Assembly: GCA_018061385.1 (NCBI GenBank)
Contig: JAGOUF010000171.1
Coordinates: forward strand, 1-5,862
Length of the DNA stretch: 5,862 nt
From: Chitinophagaceae bacterium
GTDB taxonomy: Bacteria; Bacteroidota; Bacteroidia; Chitinophagales; Chitinophagaceae
Reading direction: 5' to 3'
Shown: in pieces, positions 1 through 5,015 of the stretch
How positions within the stretch are numbered: the stretch's first letter is position 1
How the letters are laid out: each line of letters opens with the position of its first letter
Program-made: the position numbers and the translations under genes
The notes under the pieces: generated by a model
The model's input: only the letters and a program-made list of their open reading frames with translations
What the model was told of the DNA's origin: nothing
Database searches by the model: none

Positions 1-1050
1 AGCAATTGCCCCACCATTTACATTCACTTTGGTCATGTCTAATTCTAAATCTCTTGCACAAGCAATAGACTGAGAAGCAAAGGCTTCGTTCAATTCTATT
101 AAGTCTAAATTATTTACACCAATCCCTGCACGTTGCATAGCTTTTTTACTTGCAGGTACTGGACCAATACCCATAATACTTGGATCTACACCTGCAACAC
201 CCATGCTTACAACTCTTGCCAAAGGCATTAAATTAAACAACTTCACAGCTTCTTCACTTGCCAATAAAACAGCAGCTGCTCCATCGTTAATACCAGATGA
301 ATTTCCAGCAGTTACAGTTCCTTCTTTTGCAAAAGCAGGTTTTAAACCAGCTAACTTTTCTATTGAAGTTAGTCTTGGATGTTCATCTTGTTTAAAAATA
401 ACAGCTTCTTTATTTTCTGTAATTTCTACACCCACAATTTCATTGCTCCACTTACCCGACGCAAGTGCTTGTGCATATTTTTGTTGAGAATGATAAGCAA
501 ATTCATCTTGTTCTATTCTACCAATATTCCATTGCTTGGCTACATTTTCAGCAGTTTCGCCCATCGCAAAAGGGTGATACATTTCAGCCAATTTTTTATT
601 GGTAAAACGCCAACCAATTGTGGTGTCGTAAGTTTCTGCTTTTCTGCTCCAAGCCCCATCGCTTTTGGCAGTAACAAACGGTGCTCTTGTCATACTTTCT
701 ACTCCACCAGCAATATACAACATGCCTTCACCACACATAATAGCACGACTTGCATCCATAATACTTTGCAAGCCACTTGCACACAATCTGTTTACAGTAT
801 TTCCCCCAACAGTAATGGGCAAACCTGCCAACAATGCTGCCATTCTTGCAACATCTCTATTGTCTTCTCCTGCTTGATTGGCTGCTCCTGCAATTACATC
901 TTCAATCATATTTACATCAATCGAAGCATTGCGTTGCACTAAAGCTTTAATAACAAGTGTCAACAAATCATCTGGGCGAATTGTACTTAATTTTCCACCA
1001 TATCTTCCTATGGGCGTTCTTACTGCATCTATTATATAACAGGGTTTCAT
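1..1050 (-). CDS. pcaF: 3-oxoadipyl-CoA thiolase / acetyl-CoA acyltransferase (C-terminus cut by window edge)
   Basis: Thiolase that cleaves 3-oxoadipyl-CoA with CoA to succinyl-CoA and acetyl-CoA in aromatic or phenylacetate breakdown; cytosolic. The visible 350 residues run from the ATG at 1048-1050 to the window edge in an open frame. Seen: the N-terminal RTPIGRYGG at 11-19; NQAGEDNRDVARMA at 58-71; the acylated nucleophile Cys90 in NRLCASG; DTTIGWRF at 142-149; TAGNSSGINDGAA from 247; NEAFA at 321-325; and NGGAIA at the cut. The ANQAGEDNR and DTTIGWRF blocks match PcaF/PaaJ enzymes rather than biosynthetic AtoB/PhaA thiolases, so I prefer that subtype. Family length is about 400, so roughly 50 residues are missing, including the catalytic His of the GHP motif and the second Cys. 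No other aromatic-degradation gene is visible, so the actual substrate (3-oxoadipyl-CoA or another 3-ketoacyl-CoA) is not proven. The paa-cluster homologue would be called paaJ. Confidence 0.93.
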   Translation of the reverse strand, partial: MKPCYIIDAVRTPIGRYGGKLSTIRPDDLLTLVIKALVQRNASIDVNMIEDVIAGAANQAGEDNRDVARMAALLAGLPITVGGNTVNRLCASGLQSIMDASRAIMCGEGMLYIAGGVESMTRAPFVTAKSDGAWSRKAETYDTTIGWRFTNKKLAEMYHPFAMGETAENVAKQWNIGRIEQDEFAYHSQQKYAQALASGKWSNEIVGVEITENKEAVIFKQDEHPRLTSIEKLAGLKPAFAKEGTVTAGNSSGINDGAAAVLLASEEAVKLFNLMPLARVVSMGVAGVDPSIMGIGPVPASKKAMQRAGIGVNNLDLIELNEAFASQSIACARDLELDMTKVNVNGGAIA

Positions 1051-1077
1051 AAAAGTAAATTTTTGTAGTCTAAGCTG

Positions 1078-1110
1078 CAAAGGAAAAGGATTTATATTAT
1101 ATATTCACAA
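1078..1110 (-). promoter_or_regulatory. Candidate promoter of the thiolase gene
   Basis: On the minus strand, TTCCTTTG (1085 down to 1078) matches the Bacteroidota -7 box TAnnTTTG at 7 of 8 positions in strict terms. A TTG (1110 down to 1108) lies 22 bases upstream, near the expected -33 position. Transcription would start around 1072, giving a leader of about 20 bases before the ATG at 1050. The second base of the box is T instead of A and the spacer is at the long end, so this is only a candidate. Confidence 0.33.
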
Positions 1111-1125
1111 GTGTACTATTGCAAG

Positions 1126-1162
1126 AATACCAAGTAATGGGTATTTTATTTACAAAATAAAA
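1126..1162. repeat. Two overlapping inverted repeats in the divergent intergenic region
   Basis: AATACC (1126-1131) and GGTATT (1140-1145) form 6-bp arms around an 8-base loop. TTTTATTT (1144-1151) and AAATAAAA (1155-1162) form perfect 8-bp arms around the three bases ACA. The two structures share bases 1144-1145, so they cannot both form fully. They lie between the divergent thiolase and exported-protein genes, where an operator or shared terminator-like element could sit. The second is all A/T apart from its loop, so chance in an AT-rich spacer is a real possibility. The rest of 1051-1207 shows no gene and no clear promoter for the rightward gene. Confidence 0.4.
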
Positions 1163-1207
1163 CAGCTAATTATGTGCTAATATTTAACCCTTTATTAATT
1201 CACTAAT

Positions 1208-2053
1208 ATGAAAAAGAACTTCATAATCATTTCTGCAGTTTTTATTGTAGCAACTGCATTTACATTAGCAAAACCATTAAACAACTTACCTCAAACAAGG
1301 AATAAGATTGTTGAAAATTATTTATTAAACCAATTAAATCCTGAATATTATTCTCCTGAAACATATCCAGATACTACCTTAAAATTTAAAACGCTAGATT
1401 TTGATAAAGAGTACCCAACCTATAATGTTGTAAAATCTTTTAAATACAATGGTTTTCCATCGATATATGGAATTGCTGATGCCATTACTCCAGAATATTA
1501 TTACCATAACGATGAATTTAATAAAGTATTCATTCAACAATTTAAAAAATCGCTTTTTGGAAAACATGTTAAAATGGTAAAGGATGAAAATGGATATGTT
1601 CCTGAGTTTTTCTTTTACTCTGCCGAAGGTATTCAAGCAGCATTTAACCAATTGTATGTTAAACCAAACAATAAGTTTGAACAAGCAACATATCAAACCA
1701 TATATAATTTGTCGCTTAAAGAATATATGAGAGACTTTACTAAATACTTAGCATATATAATGGGCAAAAAACAAACTTGGGTAGCAGTGGGCAATCACTA
1801 TTTAGCCAATGCCAAAACAGTTAAGGACTTTAATGTTTGGACTGAATTGGAGTATGCTCATAAAAAGCTTTTCCCAACGGAAACAAGTATTAAAATGTTT
1901 CCTAATTTTTCAACTGAAATTAGCTATTACGATTTAGGCACATTGCTTCGTCGCCAATGCGATGGTACTTTACCCACTTTACTCAATTGTTTAAAAATTG
2001 TTTTAAAAGATTATGATCCTGAAGCTTTAAAGCTTATTAAAGGTACTTTTTAA
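1208..2053 (+). CDS. Exported protein of unknown family
   Basis: A 281-residue protein that I do not recognise. Residues 1-21 form a classical signal peptide: MKKN, then a hydrophobic stretch, with likely cleavage after the TLA at 19-21, so the mature protein should leave the cytoplasm. There is no lipobox, no further membrane segment and no C-terminal sorting domain. The mature part is rich in Tyr, Phe, Lys and Asn. The tetrapeptide PEYY occurs at about 45-48 and 95-98. The only two cysteines, C251 and C261, flank DGTLPTLLN and could form a disulfide outside the cytoplasm. No enzyme motif was seen. The ATG at 1208 is chosen because it directly precedes the positively charged start of the signal peptide. 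The gene is AT-rich (two hand-counted 60-base lines give 22 and 28 percent GC). It lies 62 bases before rlmN, which appears to have its own promoter. Confidence 0.85.
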   Translation: MKKNFIIISAVFIVATAFTLAKPLNNLPQTRNKIVENYLLNQLNPEYYSPETYPDTTLKFKTLDFDKEYPTYNVVKSFKYNGFPSIYGIADAITPEYYYHNDEFNKVFIQQFKKSLFGKHVKMVKDENGYVPEFFFYSAEGIQAAFNQLYVKPNNKFEQATYQTIYNLSLKEYMRDFTKYLAYIMGKKQTWVAVGNHYLANAKTVKDFNVWTELEYAHKKLFPTETSIKMFPNFSTEISYYDLGTLLRRQCDGTLPTLLNCLKIVLKDYDPEALKLIKGTF

Positions 2054-2103
2054 TACATTTTAACCATACCTAAGTATAACAACTACTTTATCCAAGTGGC
2101 TGT

Positions 2104-2111
2104 TATCTTTG
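2104..2111 (+). promoter_or_regulatory. Candidate -7 promoter box of rlmN, almost touching the start codon
   Basis: TATCTTTG is an exact match to the Bacteroidota -7 consensus TAnnTTTG. Only four bases separate it from the rlmN ATG at 2116. Transcription normally begins a few bases after this box, so the mRNA would be leaderless or carry only one or two leader bases. No convincing TTG lies at the -33 position, which lowers confidence. Confidence 0.5.
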
Positions 2112-2115
2112 CAAC

Positions 2116-3147
2116 ATGGAAAATATTAGGAACTTCTCTTATGACGAAATTGAAACTCATTTTTTAAAAATTGGTGAAAAAAAATTTCGTGCAAAACAAG
2201 TTTGGGAATGGCTATGGCAAAAACATGCCACCAGCTTTGAGGATATGACGAACTTAAGTAAAGACTTAAGACAAAAATTAGAATCAGAATTTACCCTACC
2301 TGCTCTTAGAGTTGACGCTATACAACACAGTGATGATGGAACTATAAAAAGTAGATTTAAAACTTTTGACGACCATTTAGTAGAAGGTGTGTTGATTCCT
2401 ACAGAAAAGAGAAAAACAGCTTGTGTTTCTTCTCAAATTGGTTGTAGCCTAAGTTGTAAGTTTTGTGCTACAGGTTATATGGATAGAAAGCGTAACCTTA
2501 GTTACGATGAAATTTATGACCAAGTTGTTTTGTTAAACAAACAAAGTGAAGCAACCTATAACCAAAAGCTAAGCAATATTGTTTTTATGGGTATGGGCGA
2601 ACCTTTATTGAACTATAAAAATGTATTAAAAGCCATTGAAAGAATTAGTGCAGAAGATGGTTTATTTATGAGCCAAACTCGTATTACAGTTTCTACTGCA
2701 GGCGTTGCTAAACAAATTAAACAACTGGGCGATGATAAAGTACGTTTTAAGTTAGCCTTAAGTTTACATGCACCAACCGATGCAAAACGAAATCAAATTA
2801 TGCCAATCAATGAAACCAATAACATTAAGGTGTTAATTGAAGCACTAAATTATTTTTATAAGCAAACTGGCAACGAAATTACACTTGAATATATTTTATT
2901 TAAAAACTTGAACGATAGTGAACAAGATGCCAACGATTTAATTAAAATTTACCGACAAATACCTGCCGATTTAATTAATATTATTGAGTACAATCCAATT
3001 TCAGAATTTCGTTTTACCAAACCCGATGAAGAAGTTACAGATGCTTTTATGAGGCACTTAGAAAGTAATAAAGTAAATGCAAGGCTTAGAAGAAGTAGAG
3101 GTAAAGATATTGATGCAGCTTGTGGGCAATTGGCCAATAAAGGGTAA
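2116..3147 (+). CDS. rlmN: 23S rRNA (adenine2503-C2)-methyltransferase RlmN (radical SAM)
   Basis: Radical-SAM methyltransferase that makes 2-methyladenine at A2503 of 23S rRNA and, in studied bacteria, at A37 of some tRNAs; cytosolic. The 343 residues are a normal full length. An N-terminal RNA-binding region (about 1-95, with FRAKQVWEWLW at 24-34) precedes the radical-SAM barrel. The 4Fe-4S ligands are C110, C114 and C117 in the CxxxCxxC motif. The SAM-binding GMGEP lies at 159-163. The two cysteines of the ping-pong methylation mechanism are present: C103, seven residues before the cluster as in E. coli C118, and C336 in AACGQL, equivalent to E. coli C355. The Cfr paralogue, which methylates C8, is less likely given the overall RlmN-like sequence and the ordinary housekeeping neighbour pdxA. 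The ATG at 2116 is chosen because the family N-terminus begins here and a -7 box sits just upstream. Confidence 0.97.
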   Translation: MENIRNFSYDEIETHFLKIGEKKFRAKQVWEWLWQKHATSFEDMTNLSKDLRQKLESEFTLPALRVDAIQHSDDGTIKSRFKTFDDHLVEGVLIPTEKRKTACVSSQIGCSLSCKFCATGYMDRKRNLSYDEIYDQVVLLNKQSEATYNQKLSNIVFMGMGEPLLNYKNVLKAIERISAEDGLFMSQTRITVSTAGVAKQIKQLGDDKVRFKLALSLHAPTDAKRNQIMPINETNNIKVLIEALNYFYKQTGNEITLEYILFKNLNDSEQDANDLIKIYRQIPADLINIIEYNPISEFRFTKPDEEVTDAFMRHLESNKVNARLRRSRGKDIDAACGQLANKG

Positions 3148-3159
3148 ATTTAAAAAAAT

Positions 3160-3173
3160 TAAGTTTGTACAAA
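3160..3173 (+). promoter_or_regulatory. Candidate promoter with overlapping palindromic operator of the toxin-antitoxin operon
   Basis: TAAGTTTG (3160-3167) matches the TAnnTTTG -7 consensus exactly and starts 13 bases after the rlmN stop codon. The perfect palindrome TTTGTACAAA (3164-3173) shares its first four bases with this box and covers the expected transcription start near 3171. A palindrome covering the promoter is the usual place for type II antitoxin autorepression. No TTG is found at a standard -33 distance; the nearest is at 3130-3132, 27 bases away. The leader to the antitoxin ATG at 3185 would be about 14 bases. Confidence 0.5.
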
Positions 3174-3184
3174 TACACTTTTTT

Positions 3185-3430
3185 ATGACAACAACTAGCA
3201 TAAAACAAAAATTACACAATTATCTTGAAGTTGCTGATAGTAAAAAGCTAAAAGCTTTATACACAATTATTGAAGCTGATATTGAAGATATTTCATCAAA
3301 TTATACCAAAGAATTTAAGGTGAAATTAGACGAAAGAAATAGCCGTTTTAAAACTGGAAAAGCTGTAGTAGTTTCGGCAAAGGATAGTCAGAAAAGAATT
3401 CAGAAAATAATAAAGTCTTCAAAACCATAA
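3185..3430 (+). CDS. Antitoxin of a type II toxin-antitoxin module
   Basis: An 81-residue protein that should bind and neutralise the toxin encoded next to it and probably represses the operon. Residues 5-35 look helical and amphipathic (KQKLHNYLEVADSKKLKALYTIIEADI) and could form the dimer or DNA-contact part. The C-terminal LDERNSRFKTGKA (48-60), followed by a short strand and a basic helix, resembles the toxin-wrapping tail of the addiction-module antitoxins common in Bacteroidota. A reading frame opens further upstream at 3077 inside rlmN. I reject that start because it encodes a rlmN-overlapping stretch unlike the family, while ATG 3185 follows the promoter box. The stop codon overlaps the toxin start by one base, which indicates translational coupling. 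The exact DNA-binding family cannot be named from the sequence alone. Confidence 0.8.
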   Translation: MTTTSIKQKLHNYLEVADSKKLKALYTIIEADIEDISSNYTKEFKVKLDERNSRFKTGKAVVVSAKDSQKRIQKIIKSSKP

Positions 3431-3735
3431 TGGCATATTTATACCAATTACTTGAAGCTGCACAAAAAGAATATGAAGATTCTGTTTTTTGGTATATAGA
3501 AAGAAGTTCAACTGCTGCCGAAAATTTTATAATAGCAATTAATCATACACTTCAACTTATTTGTACAAATCCTAAAAGATGGCAGAATAAGTATAAAAAC
3601 TTTTATGAACTTGGTGTAGAAAAATATCCATTCAACGTAATTTATACAATCGATGATTTAAACCAAATCGTTACTGTAATTGCAATCTACCATCATAAAA
3701 GAAATCCTAGAAAAAAGTATAAACGAAAAAAATAA
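3430..3735 (+). CDS. RelE/ParE-superfamily toxin
   Basis: A 101-residue protein with the RelE/ParE fold pattern. It has an N-terminal helical pair (8-24, AAQKEYEDSVFWYIERS, then FIIAINHTLQLI at 33-44), NPKRW at 47-51, then the C-terminal strands ELGVEKYPFNVIYTID (60-75) and VTVIAIYHHKRNP (81-93). The YPFNVIY and HHKRNP blocks are typical of this superfamily. RelE-type members cleave ribosome-bound mRNA and ParE-type members poison DNA gyrase; these motifs do not settle which applies. The tail after RNP is unusually basic (RKKYKRKK) and lacks the aromatic P-x-Y/W ending of many relatives. The ATG shares its first base with the antitoxin stop. A TTTGTACAAA palindrome lies inside the gene. Five hand-counted 60-base lines across the two genes give about 28 percent GC, below the neighbouring conserved genes. 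Confidence 0.88.
   Translation: MAYLYQLLEAAQKEYEDSVFWYIERSSTAAENFIIAINHTLQLICTNPKRWQNKYKNFYELGVEKYPFNVIYTIDDLNQIVTVIAIYHHKRNPRKKYKRKK
3559..3570. repeat. Perfect 12-bp palindrome inside the toxin gene, repeating the promoter palindrome
   Basis: ATTTGTACAAAT is perfectly palindromic and contains the same 10-mer as the element over the promoter at 3164-3173. It encodes I44-C45-T46-N47 of the toxin in frame, so codon content alone could produce it. A shorter relative, TTTGTACA, occurs at 3910-3917 in pdxA without the palindromic end. Confidence 0.55.
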
Positions 3736-3739
3736 CTTG

Positions 3740-3754
3740 TTGTAGCACCTACAA
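3740..3754. other. Small hairpin after the toxin gene
   Basis: TTGTAG (3740-3745) and CTACAA (3749-3754) form perfect 6-bp arms around CAC, starting five bases after the toxin stop. On the plus strand the hairpin is followed by A residues, not T residues, so it is not a standard intrinsic terminator for the toxin-antitoxin operon. It could still be a mRNA 3' structure or a protein site. The rest of the 65-base spacer before pdxA holds a nine-T run at 3792-3800 directly against the pdxA start. Confidence 0.35.
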
Positions 3755-3800
3755 AAAAAACATCAACAAAAGCTTATCTTCACCCACATAATTTTTTTTT

Positions 3801-4886
3801 ATGAACATTGAATTGCAAAAGCCAACTGTAGGATTTACATCTGGCGATATTAATGGCATTGGTTTAGAGTTAATCATTAAATCATTACACGACAGTCGCA
3901 TTCTTGAAATTTGTACACCAGTAATTTTTGCAAGCAATAAGAGTATTAACTTTTACAGAAAAACTTTACCCGATATTAATTTTGTTTATACAAGTTGTAA
4001 AGATTTAACTCGTTTAAATGCCAAACAAGTAAATGTATTTAATTGTTGGGAAGAAGAAGTAGCCATTACACCTGGGCAATTAAATGAACTTGGTGGAAAA
4101 TATGCTTTACTATCGCTACAACAAGCAACTGCTGCTTTAAAAGATGGGCATATAGATGCTTTAGTTACTGCCCCAATTCACAAAAAAAATATTTATAGCG
4201 ACGACTTTAAATACAGTGGTCACACCCCTTATTTTAAAGATGTTTTTGAAGCCAACGATGTTTTAATGTTTATGGTTGCCGAAAATATAAAAGTTGGATT
4301 GGTTACAGAACATGTAACTATTGCAGAAGTTGCTAACCACATTACCAAAGAAAATATTGTTAGAAAACTACGTATCATGAACGGTACATTAAAAGAAGAT
4401 TTTGGTATAGAAAAACCACGTTTAGCAGTATTGGGATTAAACCCACATGCAGGCGATGAAGGTTTAATTGGTAACGAAGAAGAAACAATTATTAAGCCTG
4501 CAATTAAAGAGGCCAAAGAAATGATGATGGTTTTTGGACCATACAGTGCCGATGCCTTTTTTGCAAGAGCACAACACGAAAAATTTGATGGCGTTTTAGC
4601 CATGTACCACGATCAAGGATTGATTCCTTTTAAATCTTTAGCCATTGGCGAAGGCGTAAATTATACAGCAGGTTTACCAGTTATTAGAACAAGTCCAGAT
4701 CATGGAACTGCTTTTGATATTGCAGGAAAAAGCAAGGCTGATGAAGCCTCTTTCTTAGCTGCTACTTACGAAGCCATAGATATTGTAAGAAGAAGAAATG
4801 GCTTTGCTGATGCACGTCAAAATCCATTGAAAAAAATGAGTGCCAGAATGTTTGCCAATGCTGTAGACGAAAGATTGGAAGAGTAA
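3801..4886 (+). CDS. pdxA: 4-hydroxythreonine-4-phosphate dehydrogenase PdxA
   Basis: Oxidises 4-phosphohydroxy-L-threonine with NAD+ to the unstable 2-amino-3-oxo product that PdxJ uses to build pyridoxine 5'-phosphate, in the DXP-dependent vitamin B6 pathway; cytosolic homodimer. The 361 residues are slightly longer than the E. coli enzyme (about 330). Motifs in order: GFTSGDINGIGLELI at 11-25, LVTAPIHKKN at 121-130, GHTPYF at 140-145, LGLNPHAGDEG at 211-221, AMYHDQGLIPFK at 267-278, and RTSPDHGTAFDIAGK at 296-310. The three metal-ligand histidines of the family correspond to H141, H216 and H270, all present. The ATG at 3801 puts the family N-terminus at residue 7 onward and no earlier start is plausible. 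It lies 65 bases after the toxin gene. Whether it is transcribed from rlmN or the toxin-antitoxin promoter, or from its own, is unclear; TATCTTCA at 3775-3782 is only a weak -7 match. Confidence 0.97.
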   Translation: MNIELQKPTVGFTSGDINGIGLELIIKSLHDSRILEICTPVIFASNKSINFYRKTLPDINFVYTSCKDLTRLNAKQVNVFNCWEEEVAITPGQLNELGGKYALLSLQQATAALKDGHIDALVTAPIHKKNIYSDDFKYSGHTPYFKDVFEANDVLMFMVAENIKVGLVTEHVTIAEVANHITKENIVRKLRIMNGTLKEDFGIEKPRLAVLGLNPHAGDEGLIGNEEETIIKPAIKEAKEMMMVFGPYSADAFFARAQHEKFDGVLAMYHDQGLIPFKSLAIGEGVNYTAGLPVIRTSPDHGTAFDIAGKSKADEASFLAATYEAIDIVRRRNGFADARQNPLKKMSARMFANAVDERLEE

Positions 4887-4907
4887 TTTTTTTATAACCC
4901 TCTCCAA
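4875..4907 (+). terminator. Weak hairpin spanning the pdxA stop codon, possible transcript end
   Basis: TTGGAAGAG (4875-4883) can pair with CTCTCCAA (4900-4907) in eight base pairs with one bulged A. The 16-base loop contains the pdxA stop and a T run. A T run in the loop rather than after the stem is not the intrinsic terminator layout, so this is a weak candidate for a transcript end or a 3' stabilising structure. Confidence 0.2.
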
Positions 4908-4936
4908 ATTAAATATTCTTAGCTTAGTTTATTTTC

Positions 4937-4982
4937 ACTGTTTGGAACAGGTTAATTGTATTGTCTACTGAACAGTTTATTT
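4937..4982. repeat. Cluster of AACAGT-type half-sites upstream of the hydrolase gene
   Basis: ACTGTT (4937-4942) and AACAG (4946-4950) form a perfect 5-bp inverted repeat, CTGTT-TGG-AACAG. A further AACAGT lies at 4971-4976, inverted to the first. In addition, GAACAGGTTAATT (4945-4957) and GAACAGTTTATTT (4970-4982) are direct repeats matching at 11 of 13 positions, 25 bases apart. The second copy reaches the candidate promoter box. This arrangement fits a regulator binding site, but no regulator gene is in the window. Confidence 0.45.
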
Positions 4983-4989
4983 ACTTTTC
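4960..4989 (+). promoter_or_regulatory. Candidate promoter of the hydrolase gene
   Basis: ATTG (4960-4963) is followed after 18 bases by TACTTTTC (4982-4989), which matches the -7 consensus TAnnTTTG at all but its last base. Transcription would start around 4995, leaving about a 20-base leader to the GTG at 5016. If so, the TTG at 4956 would lie upstream of the mRNA start and could not be used. Confidence 0.35.
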
Positions 4990-5015
4990 AAGTTGCTTAC
5001 TTTAATATTTTTACA

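Noticed and set aside
203..942. Plus-strand open frames across 203-942
   Set aside because: They lie antisense to the thiolase frame, which has all family motifs; the plus-strand products are low-complexity and unlike any family.
2072..2088. AAGTA / TACTT inverted repeat between the exported protein and rlmN
   Set aside because: Only five base pairs, A/T-rich and with no T run; not distinguishable from chance.
2116..3147. Cfr-type antibiotic-resistance methyltransferase instead of RlmN
   Set aside because: Radical-SAM and catalytic cysteines are shared by both, but the overall sequence reads as RlmN and the gene lies in a housekeeping context; no resistance-element features are nearby.
3077..3184. 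Earlier in-frame start for the antitoxin, inside rlmN
   Set aside because: It would overlap the rlmN end by 71 bases and add a stretch that reads like frame-shifted rlmN; the ATG at 3185 follows a promoter box and gives a typical antitoxin.
3740..3760. Hairpin after the toxin as an intrinsic terminator
   Set aside because: The stem is only 6 bp and is followed by an A run, not a T run, on the transcribed strand.
3775..3782. TATCTTCA as a -7 box for pdxA
   Set aside because: It matches TAnnTTTG at only 6 of 8 positions and lacks the final TG; no TTG lies at a suitable distance upstream.
3910..3917. TTTGTACA in pdxA as a third operator copy
   Set aside because: It is incomplete: the last two bases of the palindrome are CC instead of AA, and it lies within conserved coding sequence.
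4229..4603. Minus-strand frame of 124 codons inside pdxA
   Set aside because: It is the antisense shadow of pdxA, whose motifs cover the same stretch.
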